Shown here: one piece after another, positions 35,843 through 44,121 of the stretch
Numbering within the stretch: the stretch's first letter is position 1
Layout: the number at the start of each line of letters is the position of its first letter
NCBI RefSeq assembly: GCF_030403435.1
Contig: NZ_JAUEPH010000006.1
Span: 62,001-126,000 of the forward strand
DNA: 64,000 nt
Direction of reading: 5' to 3'
Source: Algoriphagus sediminis
GTDB lineage: Bacteria > Bacteroidota > Bacteroidia > Cytophagales > Cyclobacteriaceae
Program-made: the position numbers and the translations under genes
Notes under the pieces: generated by a model
The model's input: the letters and a program-made list of their open reading frames with translations, nothing else
Told to the model about the DNA's origin: nothing
Databases searched by the model: none

Positions 35843-36085
35843 TTATCCCTGAATATCTCTAGGTGGTCGTCTTCGCGTTCGGACCTTATTCCCTTTCAGT
35901 TTATCATTGATCTCTGAAATAGATTCAATAACATTTATCTCCGTTCGATTAGAAAGAGAAATCCGTGTCACCTCATCTCCTAATTCTTTAATACTTATTA
36001 TAAAATCACTGTTAAGAGTTATCTGTGTTCTTACATCTCCAACTCTAAAATCACGTTTTTCAATGGTTAGTGTTATGAATGACAT
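35843..36085 (-). CDS. Small FlbD-like protein
   Basis: The 80-residue product from the ATG at 36085 contains TQITLNSDFIISI, then DEVTRISLSNRTEINVIES and SEINDKL. This order (N-x-D-x-I, a T-x-I-x-L strand, a turn and a strand leading to a helix) resembles FlbD-like proteins, although there are no flagellar genes here. A longer start at 36148 would overlap the next gene. The C-terminus is basic (KVRTRRRPPRD). It probably forms an operon with the YEATS-like gene upstream. The FlbD comparison is by eye. Confidence 0.45.
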   Translation of the reverse strand: MSFITLTIEKRDFRVGDVRTQITLNSDFIISIKELGDEVTRISLSNRTEINVIESISEINDKLKGNKVRTRRRPPRDIQG

Positions 36086-36117
36086 GGTATGACTATTTAG
36101 CTTTATAGAATTAAATA

Positions 36118-36756
36118 TTATTCGTTGATTCGAGGTCCACTTTCCCAAAGGGTGATATACCTTTCGAGAATTATAGGCTTCTCAATCTCCTTCAGGTACA
36201 CTTTCGCGGTCAAAACAAATTCTCCATTAGCAATTTCTTTGAGGCAAAATTTATTGCTAAGATTAGATCTTATTCGTATGGGTTCAGGATAATTTTTGTG
36301 TAAGTAATACTGTACATATTTAACCTGTTCAAGTGCACCTCGATAATAAGAGTTAATTATAACACGAATATCATAGTGCGGCCGATTCACCTTGGTTGCC
36401 TTTTGAAATTCCTCCTGTATTTCCGGTCTTAAGAATGATGTGTGGTTGATAAAGAAATAGTCAGCAGGTATCTTTTTTTCTTTCAGATTTACAATTAATT
36501 CTATTTTGTCTTCCTCATCTCCTGTCATTTTTCTTTGGGATGGGAATACCTCCACATCAAACCCAAAAGCTCCAATTTTCTTGACTTTTTTAGTTAATAT
36601 GATTCCAATAATAATAGGGGTAATTGCAAGTACAATCCATCTGGTTTCCAATTCTAATAGAGCAGGAAATTTGAGCTGAAAAAGAAGTAAGATGGCAAGG
36701 GTCAAGATTGACGAAATGAAATATATCAGAAGTGTTTTGCTCTTATCCATTTTCAA
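36118..36756 (-). CDS. Two-helix membrane protein with a prokaryotic-YEATS-like domain
   Basis: The 212-residue protein has two membrane helices at about 9-29 and 40-56. A cytoplasmic linker contains FFINHTSFLRPEIQEEF (102-118). The C-terminal domain (about 125-205) has strands HYDIRVIINSYY, VKYVQYYLH, a short F-x-L-K-E segment, NGEFVLTAKVYL and ILERYITLW. That order, with the V-x-Y-x-L-H signature, resembles the pYEATS beta-sandwich described in prokaryotes, which I recall from studies of bacterial conflict systems. I have not been able to run a search. It is the first gene of a minus-strand pair. Confidence 0.55.
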   Translation of the reverse strand: MKMDKSKTLLIYFISSILTLAILLLFQLKFPALLELETRWIVLAITPIIIGIILTKKVKKIGAFGFDVEVFPSQRKMTGDEEDKIELIVNLKEKKIPADYFFINHTSFLRPEIQEEFQKATKVNRPHYDIRVIINSYYRGALEQVKYVQYYLHKNYPEPIRIRSNLSNKFCLKEIANGEFVLTAKVYLKEIEKPIILERYITLWESGPRINE

Positions 36757-36944
36757 AACATGTTTAAACTGGACGGATATAGACTAAATGAAAATGTCGG
36801 ATACATTATAATTTAGTAAAAAAGTAGATGCAATTACTCTTAAAAATTTAAAATTTTCTTCTTGATTTGTCCGAAATCTCTCATTTATCAAGTATCGTCG
36901 ATTTCACTTTTTCCATTAACTTGACTCCTTTAAGATCAATTGCT

Positions 36945-38630
36945 ATGCGTAAACTTCTATTTATCCCCATTTTCTTCTGCGTTGTCCTTACCGGTTTTGC
37001 TATCGAGTTGGAAAATATGATTCGTACCTATCAGGCGGATCGTGGTGCTCTCAGCCGCTTATACACAAATCGACTGAGCACAGAATATTTTGACCGGATG
37101 GATGCTTTTCATAAGGAGTATCTGGACTACCTGAATGCTCAGAATTATGATGCCTTATCCGAAGATGGAAAGATCGATTATGTACTTTTTCGAAATTATC
37201 TGGAGCGGGAACTGGCCGAATTGGAACTAGATAGAAGGGCTTTTGATGAGGTTTCCGAAGTTTTGAAAAATACCAAGCCCCTTGAAGAATTTGTAATAGG
37301 AAGAAGAAGGGCTGTTCGTCCTGATGCACAGGCTTTGGCCTCCTCCTGGGATGAAGTGGCAAGGCTCATAGATTCCCAAAAAGAGGAGCTTGCAAATACT
37401 CCAAAGTATAATTCCTGGCAGAAAGCAGATTTGGCAGCTCGTGCAATTGAATCGATGAATCGAGTCGTTGGGGAAGCCTATTCCTACTATTTTGACTATG
37501 ATCCCGAGTTTACCTGGTGGATGCCTGCCTCCTGGGAGACTCTTGATGCTAGCATGAAAGGCTTTGCCAAAGCTTTGCGTGAGCACTATACCAATTCGGT
37601 CAAAGATGACGGAAGTGGAATTATCGGCCGGCCAATAGGAAGAGAAGCTCTGGAAAAGCAATTGGCTTTCGAAATGATCGCCTATTCGCCCGAGGAACTC
37701 ATAGCAGAAGCAGAAAAGCAATTCGAGTGGTGTGAAAAAGAGATGCTAAAGGCCTCGAATGAATTGGGGTTTGGGAATGACTGGAAAGCCGCTCTGGAAA
37801 TGGTTAAGGAATCCTATCTACCAGAAGGGGAGTGGCCCGCAGAAGTGATCAGGCTGGCTGAGGAGGCTACGGATTACATGGAGGAAAATGATTTGCTGAC
37901 CGTGCCACCCTTGGCGAAAGAAACCTGGAGGACCACCATGATTTCGGCAGATCGACAAAGGGTAAGCCCTTTCTTTTTGGGTGGTGAAGTGATACAGATT
38001 TCTTACCCAACCTCTGAGATGAGCTATCAGGAAAAAATGATGTCCATGCGTGGAAATAATCCACATTTTTCCAGAGCTACTGTTCAACACGAACTGATTC
38101 CTGGTCACCACTTACAGCAGTTTATGAATCAACGCTATATGACTCACAGGAGGCTATTTCGTACACCATTCTGGACTGAGGGCTGGGCACTTTACTGGGA
38201 GTTTATGCTATGGGATCGGGGTTTTCCGAGGGATGCCAAAGACAAAGTGGGGATGCTTTTCTGGAGGATGCATCGCTGTGCACGAATCATTTTCTCTTTA
38301 AGTTATCATCTGGAAAAAATGACCCCACAGGAATGTGTCGATCTTTTGGTGGATAAAGTGGGCCATGAATATGCCAATGCAGAAGCTGAGGTACGGAGAT
38401 CATTTGAGGGGAGTTATGGACCCTTATATCAGATTGCCTACATGGTGGGAGCTCTAGAGTTGGTGGCACTTCGTAAGGAAGTAGTAGATTCTGGTCAGAT
38501 GGAGGAGAAGGCCTTCCATGATTTGATTTTAACTCAGAATACCATGCCTATCGAAATTCTTCGTGCAAAAGTTACCGGGGAAATGCTCGATCGAGACCAT
38601 AAGGCCAGTTGGAGATTTTTAGAAGATTGA
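36945..38630 (+). CDS. DUF885 family secreted metallopeptidase
   Basis: The ATG at 36945 gives a signal peptide (MRKLLFIPIFFCVVLTGFA); a TTG at 36867 would add 26 residues before it. The mature protein is largely helical and carries QHELIPGHHLQQ, with HExxPGHH at residues 382-389, and an FWTEGWALYWE segment that should supply the second Glu. This is the DUF885 zinc-peptidase pattern. The substrate is unknown. It stands alone on + and is divergent from the AT-rich island. Confidence 0.87.
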   Translation: MRKLLFIPIFFCVVLTGFAIELENMIRTYQADRGALSRLYTNRLSTEYFDRMDAFHKEYLDYLNAQNYDALSEDGKIDYVLFRNYLERELAELELDRRAFDEVSEVLKNTKPLEEFVIGRRRAVRPDAQALASSWDEVARLIDSQKEELANTPKYNSWQKADLAARAIESMNRVVGEAYSYYFDYDPEFTWWMPASWETLDASMKGFAKALREHYTNSVKDDGSGIIGRPIGREALEKQLAFEMIAYSPEELIAEAEKQFEWCEKEMLKASNELGFGNDWKAALEMVKESYLPEGEWPAEVIRLAEEATDYMEENDLLTVPPLAKETWRTTMISADRQRVSPFFLGGEVIQISYPTSEMSYQEKMMSMRGNNPHFSRATVQHELIPGHHLQQFMNQRYMTHRRLFRTPFWTEGWALYWEFMLWDRGFPRDAKDKVGMLFWRMHRCARIIFSLSYHLEKMTPQECVDLLVDKVGHEYANAEAEVRRSFEGSYGPLYQIAYMVGALELVALRKEVVDSGQMEEKAFHDLILTQNTMPIEILRAKVTGEMLDRDHKASWRFLED

Positions 38631-38697
38631 AATCAATTATAAATTTTCCTTTAAGGCATTTACATTTGAAAGATATTTGAAGTTTTCAGCCTGATTT

Positions 38698-39561
38698 ATG
38701 AAGAAACATTATCCGTTTTTACTCGCCTTTGTCCTTTTGACCAGTTTGAGCTTTGCGCAGCAAAAAAGTCCCTATACCATTTTTGATAGCAAAGGCAAAA
38801 AGGTGAGCTACAAGAAATTTATCAAAAAGATCAAGGGCAATGATGTGGTCCTTTTTGGAGAATATCACAATAATCCGATTTCACACTGGATGCAGATAGA
38901 GCTTTTGAAAGAACTGCATCAGGAAGGTGCTATTACGCTGGGAGCTGAGATGTTTGAGCGGGATAATCAGGAACAGCTCAACCAATATCTCAGTGGGGAA
39001 ATTGATGCTAAGGCCTTAGATACGCTGGCTAGGCTTTGGCCAAATTATAAAACAGACTATGCTCCAATAGTGGACTATGCCAAAGCCAATGATATTCCCT
39101 TGATCGCTACTAATATTCCCAGGCGTTTTGCCTCCATGGTCAATAGGGAAGGAGGCTTCGAGGCATTGGAAAGTCTCTCAGATGAAGAAAAGTCCTGGAT
39201 CGCTCCACTTCCGGTCGAGTTTGACGCTGAGCTGCCACAATACAAAGCAATGTTTGAAATGATGGCAGGGCATGGAGGTTCCATCGATATGGTCAAAGCT
39301 CAAGCGATAAAAGATGCCACCATGGCGTATTCTATTCTTGAAAATTACAGTGAGGACCAAACCTTCCTTCATCTGCATGGATCCTTTCACTCTGACTTTT
39401 ACGAAGGTATTTTATGGTATTTGCAGCAGGCCAGTCCTGATCTGGCCTATGGTACTATCGCAACGGTGGAACAGGAAGATATTTCAAAGCTTGAGGAAGA
39501 GCACCTGGGGCGTGCAGACTTTATTCTTTGTGTGGATTCGGATATGACAAAGTCCTATTAA
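38698..39561 (+). CDS. ChaN-like (Tiki/TraB-fold) secreted protein
   Basis: The 287-residue product has a signal peptide ending LSFAQ, then FGEYHNNPISHWMQIELL near residue 57 and GAEMFERDNQEQLN, followed by YAPIVDYAKAN and a C-terminal LHGSFHSDF. These are ChaN landmarks: the first G-E-x-H pair and the late His are predicted metal or haem ligands. ChaN proteins bind haem or act as metal-dependent proteases of the TIKI fold. Function here is uncertain. It is 67 bases downstream of the DUF885 gene. Confidence 0.82.
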   Translation: MKKHYPFLLAFVLLTSLSFAQQKSPYTIFDSKGKKVSYKKFIKKIKGNDVVLFGEYHNNPISHWMQIELLKELHQEGAITLGAEMFERDNQEQLNQYLSGEIDAKALDTLARLWPNYKTDYAPIVDYAKANDIPLIATNIPRRFASMVNREGGFEALESLSDEEKSWIAPLPVEFDAELPQYKAMFEMMAGHGGSIDMVKAQAIKDATMAYSILENYSEDQTFLHLHGSFHSDFYEGILWYLQQASPDLAYGTIATVEQEDISKLEEEHLGRADFILCVDSDMTKSY

Positions 39562-39597
39562 GCTCTGGCTTTCATTCTGAATTTTCCAAAGGTAGAC

Positions 39598-39951
39598 TCA
39601 CTTAATTCTTTTATACTCTACCTTAGCCCTTGATGGCCCTTCCGGATTAGGGTCAAGGTAAAGTTCATTCCCAGCTAAAAGTGTGATTTCTTTTTTCTCT
39701 CCTTTTCCGCAATCCAGAGTTTGAAGTATTTCTCCATTTCGCTGAATTCTAATTGAAAAGGTTCTCTCCCCGATATTCTTGACAATTGCAATGCAATCTT
39801 CTCCGGTATAAGGGTTGATTGTTCCATCCTGACCGGAGCCCTTACCCGTCATAACCATGCTTTGCTGGGTATCCAATTCGATGATGGTCGCATTCGAAGA
39901 ACAGGCTTGGAGGATTAAGAGAAGGAGGATAAAGCTTAAGGATTTTTTTAT
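39598..39951 (-). CDS. Small lipoprotein that appears to start at ATA
   Basis: Reading in frame upstream of a TTG at 39876 reveals a textbook lipoprotein signal: Lys-Lys, SLSFILLLLIL and lipobox LQAC. The first codon of that signal is ATA at 39951; no ATG, GTG or TTG lies between it and the upstream in-frame stop. The 117-residue product then has a beta-rich domain with FSIRIQRNGEI and KKEITLLAGNELYL. The function is unknown. A TTG start would remove the signal and give a cytosolic protein, which seems less likely. A point change or sequencing error in the start is the other explanation. Confidence 0.62.
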   Translation of the reverse strand: MKKSLSFILLLLILQACSSNATIIELDTQQSMVMTGKGSGQDGTINPYTGEDCIAIVKNIGERTFSIRIQRNGEILQTLDCGKGEKKEITLLAGNELYLDPNPEGPSRAKVEYKRIK

Positions 39952-40011
39952 GTCTGTAGTGGTTAGATAATAATATTACGAGTGCAAATCGACCTTTAGA
40001 TTTCCTAAAAC

Positions 40012-40037
40012 AAAAAAAGAAGCCCAAACGGACTTCC
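40012..40037 (-). terminator. Terminator of the second sigma-factor operon
   Basis: The minus strand has GAAGTCC / GGGCTTC arms (one G-T pair) around a four-base loop and a following run of seven T. It lies about 27 bases after the stop of the Spy-like gene. Confidence 0.78.
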
Positions 40038-40063
40038 TTTTCTCAAAATCAACCAATATTTAT

Positions 40064-40870
40064 TTACTTCTTATTCTTTTTAATCTTAGCCCCATCCTTA
40101 AGGGTAATAATCACTACTCCATCTTTTCCTTCGTCTCCATAAAGCGAAGTAGCTGATTTATCCTTAAGCACGCTGATGCTTTGAATATCATCAGGATTGA
40201 TATCGAAATCTGAGATTGAATTTCCTTTCACGGTTTCTTCACCCAAATTAACCACGAAAAGAGGCTTGCTACCATCTTCATCAGAATCCATTCGGATCAT
40301 AATTTTACTATTCTTAGAGTCAGGAAAGAGTGTGGTAGCACCGGACTTGGATTGGAAATTCATTGGATAGCCAATGACAGTGGTAGCCCCTTTACTATTT
40401 GATGCCGAGTTGAAAACGTAAGAACCTGTGGCCACCGTCAGCCGACTTTTGAGCATTTCTATTTGCTCTTCGGTCAATTCATTTTTGATAGCAACCAGGG
40501 TTGAAAGTCGCTTTTTCTTAAGCTTACTTTCAAGGGCCAAAACCTTATCCATTTGTTTGTCCACCTCGGACGAATTCGGACTATTGGCCTCTAGCATTGC
40601 ATTCAGCTTTTTCGTTTCCTCATCCAGATCCCACTTCATGGTGCTGAATTCTCCTGCACTTTCTGCGTGGATTTTTTTGATTTTACTTGCCTGGGCGTCG
40701 GTGAGGTCCAGTTTATCCCTCATTTCCATGACCCGGTCTGCGGAGTAGAGATTACTCGTGAAGATATCTTCCGGCTTGGAAGAGCTGGCCGAGGTCCATG
40801 TCATGGCCTTTTGGGCAAAGCCCATCCCCGTAAAAAGGGAGAGGTAAAGAATCAGTGCGAGTTTTTTCAT
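40064..40870 (-). CDS. Spy/CpxP-like periplasmic protein with a TonB-plug-like tail
   Basis: The 268-residue product has a signal peptide ending GFAQ. Residues 50-145 are helical with two L-T-x-x-Q motifs (DLTDAQ and ELTEEQ), as in Spy/CpxP chaperones and metal-stress proteins. The C-terminal 50 residues hold IQSISVLKDKSATSLYG and DGVVIITLKDG, which match the segment found in TonB-dependent receptor plugs and in some M56 proteins. It follows the anti-sigma-like gene by 32 bases and is likely an effector or sensor of that stress system. Confidence 0.75.
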   Translation of the reverse strand: MKKLALILYLSLFTGMGFAQKAMTWTSASSSKPEDIFTSNLYSADRVMEMRDKLDLTDAQASKIKKIHAESAGEFSTMKWDLDEETKKLNAMLEANSPNSSEVDKQMDKVLALESKLKKKRLSTLVAIKNELTEEQIEMLKSRLTVATGSYVFNSASNSKGATTVIGYPMNFQSKSGATTLFPDSKNSKIMIRMDSDEDGSKPLFVVNLGEETVKGNSISDFDINPDDIQSISVLKDKSATSLYGDEGKDGVVIITLKDGAKIKKNKK

Positions 40871-40902
40871 GGCATTTAGTTTTAAAATGGGAAATAGTTG
40901 GT

Positions 40903-41223
40903 TTAGTATTCAGTTAGTAATGATGCGGTGGGAGACTCCCAGGTATCTAAATAGGTGGTTTGCTCAATGATAAATTGCTGTTCATTGTCAGGAGTTTCCT
41001 CAAGGCTGATGATCAACACCTCAGCTGGAGCCTCAATGCGCTCTTCTTCAGGCCAGATTAGTGGTGCAAAGAGGAAGAGTGATGCCGCAATACCTACGGT
41101 CAGCCATAGCGGGGTCATATTCGCTTTTGGCTTAGGTAAGCCCTGGAATTCCGGAATATCTATTGATTGATCTTTGACTCTTAATTCATCAAAGAATTGC
41201 TGTATTTCTTGATCTTCTTTCAT
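40903..41223 (-). CDS. Small single-pass membrane protein, probable anti-sigma factor
   Basis: The 106-residue protein has an acidic cytoplasmic N-terminus, one membrane helix near 37-57 (TPLWLTVGIAASLFLFAPLIW as landmark, Trp at both ends) and an acidic periplasmic tail. It starts one base after the stop of the sigma gene. Size, topology and position fit an anti-sigma factor, although no zinc motif is present. The family name is unknown to me. Confidence 0.68.
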   Translation of the reverse strand: MKEDQEIQQFFDELRVKDQSIDIPEFQGLPKPKANMTPLWLTVGIAASLFLFAPLIWPEEERIEAPAEVLIISLEETPDNEQQFIIEQTTYLDTWESPTASLLTEY

Positions 41224-41224
41224 C

Positions 41225-41716
41225 TCAAATCTGTTCCTGAGTTTTTAAAATCATCTGTTTTAATCTCTTTTTACCGCGATCATAATGAGTTCTCGCGGTG
41301 CCGATACCGACTTGCAAGACCTGAGCACATTCTTCCAAAGTCATGTGATGGTAAAAGACCATCAATAAAACCTGACCTTGCATAGGTGAAAGCTGCTTAA
41401 TAAGCTTTTCATAATTCTCCCTGGGTTCTTCTACTCCGACTTCTACATCAGCTTCCAGTCCATGATAATTATCCAGAGATTCCAAAGGCATCCCTTTTTT
41501 AAACTGGTCAATGGCCGTGTAGCGAATCACTGAGAAAAGCCAAGTCTTGGGACTGGATTTTTCATTAAACTTTGCTTTGCCTTCCAGGATTTTCAGATAA
41601 ACTGCCTGAAGGACATCCTTGGCCTGATCCTCATCAAAGGAGCAGCATTGTCTGGCCCAGAGGAAAGCATCTTCATGATGCTGCTTAAGGATATGTTCGA
41701 GTGCCGAGCTGGTCAT
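41225..41716 (-). CDS. ECF RNA polymerase sigma factor
   Basis: The 163-residue protein has region 2 (CSFDEDQAKDVLQAVYLKILEG, residues 26-47, with a W-L-F-S-V-I-R-Y-T-A segment after it) and region 4 (LSPMQGQVLLMVFYHHMTLEE, then GTARTHYDRGKKRL). It differs from the FecI-like factor at 25 kb. It begins the operon sigma, anti-sigma-like protein, Spy-like protein. Periplasmic stress control is inferred from the last gene. Confidence 0.92.
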   Translation of the reverse strand: MTSSALEHILKQHHEDAFLWARQCCSFDEDQAKDVLQAVYLKILEGKAKFNEKSSPKTWLFSVIRYTAIDQFKKGMPLESLDNYHGLEADVEVGVEEPRENYEKLIKQLSPMQGQVLLMVFYHHMTLEECAQVLQVGIGTARTHYDRGKKRLKQMILKTQEQI

Positions 41717-41748
41717 TTACTCCTTTGTCGTGAATTCTTTGAAAAATA

Positions 41749-41762
41749 TGACAGTGATGTCA
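41749..41762. promoter_or_regulatory. Short palindrome upstream of the second sigma gene
   Basis: TGACA-GTGA-TGTCA forms five-base arms 33 bases upstream of the sigma start codon. It may be an operator. No regulator is known for it, and arms of this length occur by chance at moderate frequency. Confidence 0.3.
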
Positions 41763-41781
41763 GTTTTTTTTACTCTAAAAA

Positions 41782-41809
41782 TAAAAAAGAGGTTTTACGA
41801 CCTCCTTTT
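41782..41809 (-). terminator. Terminator of the glycerol operon
   Basis: The minus strand has GAGGT / ACCTC arms around a six-base loop, followed by six T, 18 bases after the glpF stop. The stem is short but the T run and position support it. Confidence 0.72.
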
Positions 41810-41821
41810 TGAATTCTTTAA

Positions 41822-42556
41822 CTAAACACCGGCCAGTAGATATAGGCCTGCGGCCAAAGCCGCCCCAGTGAATGGACCCAAAATCGGAATCCACGAATAT
41901 CCCCAGTCTGTAGGTCCTTTTCCTTTAATGGGTAAAAGCTGATGCATCAGTCTGGGGCCAAAGTCCCGAGCAGGGTTAATTGCATAACCTGTCGTTCCAC
42001 CGAGACCTAAACCTATTACCCACACCAAAAACGCAACTGGAATAGCACCAAGAGATCCCATTCCAATGGGAGTCTGATTAGAATCTTCCATTTGAGCACC
42101 GGTGCTGTAAAGTATGGCTAACACCAATACAAAGGTCCCTAAAAGCTCTGAAAGAAAATTGAGGCCATTGTTTCGAATCGCTGGCGCGGTACCAAATGGA
42201 CCAGCAAGGGTAGCAGGATCTTGCTCCTCTTCAAAGTGATCCTTGTACATCAGCCAGGCAAGGCCTACACCCAGCATGGCACCACCGATTTGTGCCAATA
42301 CATATCCTGGGGCCAATGCCCAATCAAACTGGCCCGTGATCCCAAGGCCTACAGTCACGGCAGGATTGAGGTGAGCACCACTGTGTGGCCCAGCCACCAC
42401 CACTCCCGTGAACACTGCCAATGCCCAGGCCGTACTAATGCCCATGATCCCTCCTCCATTTCCATGGGTCTTGGGAAGAATCATGTTAGCCACTACTCCA
42501 GAGCCCAAAAGAAGTAGGAGGAAAGTTCCGATAAATTCTGCTAGATAAGGATTCAT
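41822..42556 (-). CDS. glpF: Glycerol facilitator (aquaglyceroporin) GlpF
   Basis: The 244-residue channel has six membrane helices with both NPA motifs: GAHLNPAVTVGLG near residue 65 and GYAINPARDFGPR near residue 190. The Asp after the second NPAR is the residue that marks glycerol-conducting members. It lets glycerol cross the inner membrane. The ATG at 42556 is preferred; a longer reading from 42646 would run into glpK and add a non-membrane stretch. It is the last gene of glpD-glpK-glpF. Confidence 0.94.
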   Translation of the reverse strand: MNPYLAEFIGTFLLLLLGSGVVANMILPKTHGNGGGIMGISTAWALAVFTGVVVAGPHSGAHLNPAVTVGLGITGQFDWALAPGYVLAQIGGAMLGVGLAWLMYKDHFEEEQDPATLAGPFGTAPAIRNNGLNFLSELLGTFVLVLAILYSTGAQMEDSNQTPIGMGSLGAIPVAFLVWVIGLGLGGTTGYAINPARDFGPRLMHQLLPIKGKGPTDWGYSWIPILGPFTGAALAAGLYLLAGV

Positions 42557-42557
42557 G

Positions 42558-44057
42558 TTATTCAGCCCAGTTTTTTGATCGTTCAACAGCTTTTTGCCAA
42601 AAATGCAAAAATTTCTCCCTTTCCGAATCATCCATTTTTGATTCAAAATTTTTATCTGCTTCCCAAAGCTCTTGAATTTCTTCTTTGTCCTTCCAAAACC
42701 CTACGGCGAGACCTGCAAGGAATGCCGCTCCAATAGCCGTAGTTTCAATGATCTTTGGTCGCTTAATTTCGCAATCAAGCAAGTCGGCCTGAAATTGCAT
42801 CAGAAAATTGTTGGCTGTGGCACCCCCATCTACTCTGAGCTCAGCGATTCGTTTTCCACTATCTTTCTCCATGGCTTTCAGTACATCGTAAACTTGATAG
42901 TCAATGGCTTCTAAGGCAGCCCTTGTAAAGTGAGCCTGGGTAGTCCCTCTGGTAATCCCAAAAAATGCTCCTCTTGCATTCTGATCCCAATGTGGAGCCC
43001 CTAAGCCTGCCAAGGCAGGGACGAAATAAACTCCATCATTATCATCAATACTTAATGCCAATTTCTCGGTCTCCTTGGCGTCTTTAAATAATTCTAAACC
43101 ATCTCTCAGCCACTGGATAGCGGCCCCACCTATAAAAACAGAACCTTCTAAGGCGTAATTGATTTCCTCACCTATTTTCCATGCAACAGTGGTCAATAGC
43201 TGATTTTCAGATTTCACAGCATCTGAACCAGTGTTCATCACCAGAAAACAACCAGTTCCATACGTGGTTTTTGCCATTCCCGGTTCGGTGCAAAGCTGAC
43301 CGAAAAGTGCAGCCTGCTGATCTCCAGCTATCCCGGCTATGGGGATCTTCGTCTTTAAAACGTCCCCGGAAGTTTCTCCAAAGATTTCGCAGCAGGATTT
43401 TACCTCTGGAAGCATACTTTTCGGTATCCCAAATAAGTCCAGGAGCTCGTCATCCCATTCCTGAGTGTGAATATTAAAAAGCATGGTTCGGCTCGCATTT
43501 GTGATATCGGTGACGTGATTTTTTCCACCGGTTAGTTTCCAGACTAGCCAGGAGTCCACTGTGCCAAATGCCAATTCACCGGCTTCAGCTTTTGCCCTAA
43601 CTCCATCCACATTATCCAGAATCCAGCGGATTTTGGTCGCAGAGAAATAGGCATCAATGATTAGTCCAGTTTTACTTCTGATCATTTCGTCATGGCCATC
43701 AGCCTTGAGCTGATTACAGAACTCTGCTGTTCTCCGGTCCTGCCAGACGATCGCATTGAATACCGGTTTGCTGGTTTTTCGATCCCATACTATGGTTGTT
43801 TCCCGCTGATTTGTAATACCAATAGCAGCAATCTCATCTGCAGAAATGTCCTTTTCTACGAAAGCCTCAATCATCACAGAAGACTGCGATTTCCAGATTT
43901 CCATTGGGTCATGTTCTACCCACCCCTGCTTGGGGAAGTACTGTTTGAATTCCTTTTGAGCTGTGGTAACGATCTTGCCCTTTTTGTCAAAAATAATAGC
44001 TCTGGAGCTGGTAGTTCCCTGGTCTAAAGCCAGGATGTAGGGTTTGGATTCGGTCAT
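42558..44057 (-). CDS. glpK: Glycerol kinase GlpK
   Basis: The 499-residue product has the FGGY-kinase features [13 protein letters not shown] at the N-terminus, [25 protein letters not shown] near residue 250 and [16 protein letters not shown] near 410. It phosphorylates glycerol to glycerol 3-phosphate, which prevents back-flow through GlpF. It ends one base before the chosen glpF start and lies about 64 bases below glpD. Confidence 0.97.
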   Translation of the reverse strand: MTESKPYILALDQGTTSSRAIIFDKKGKIVTTAQKEFKQYFPKQGWVEHDPMEIWKSQSSVMIEAFVEKDISADEIAAIGITNQRETTIVWDRKTSKPVFNAIVWQDRRTAEFCNQLKADGHDEMIRSKTGLIIDAYFSATKIRWILDNVDGVRAKAEAGELAFGTVDSWLVWKLTGGKNHVTDITNASRTMLFNIHTQEWDDELLDLFGIPKSMLPEVKSCCEIFGETSGDVLKTKIPIAGIAGDQQAALFGQLCTEPGMAKTTYGTGCFLVMNTGSDAVKSENQLLTTVAWKIGEEINYALEGSVFIGGAAIQWLRDGLELFKDAKETEKLALSIDDNDGVYFVPALAGLGAPHWDQNARGAFFGITRGTTQAHFTRAALEAIDYQVYDVLKAMEKDSGKRIAELRVDGGATANNFLMQFQADLLDCEIKRPKIIETTAIGAAFLAGLAVGFWKDKEEIQELWEADKNFESKMDDSEREKFLHFWQKAVERSKNWAE

Positions 44058-44121
44058 TTGGATTTGGGTTAAAGTCCTAAAAAAAGAAATCTCAGTCTAA
44101 ATCCCTCAATTTATCCAAAAA

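Noticed and set aside
37227-37721. 164-codon minus-strand open frame opposite the DUF885 gene
   Set aside because: Its composition is Cys-, Pro- and Ser-rich, as expected of an antisense reading; the + strand gene has signal peptide and zinc motif.
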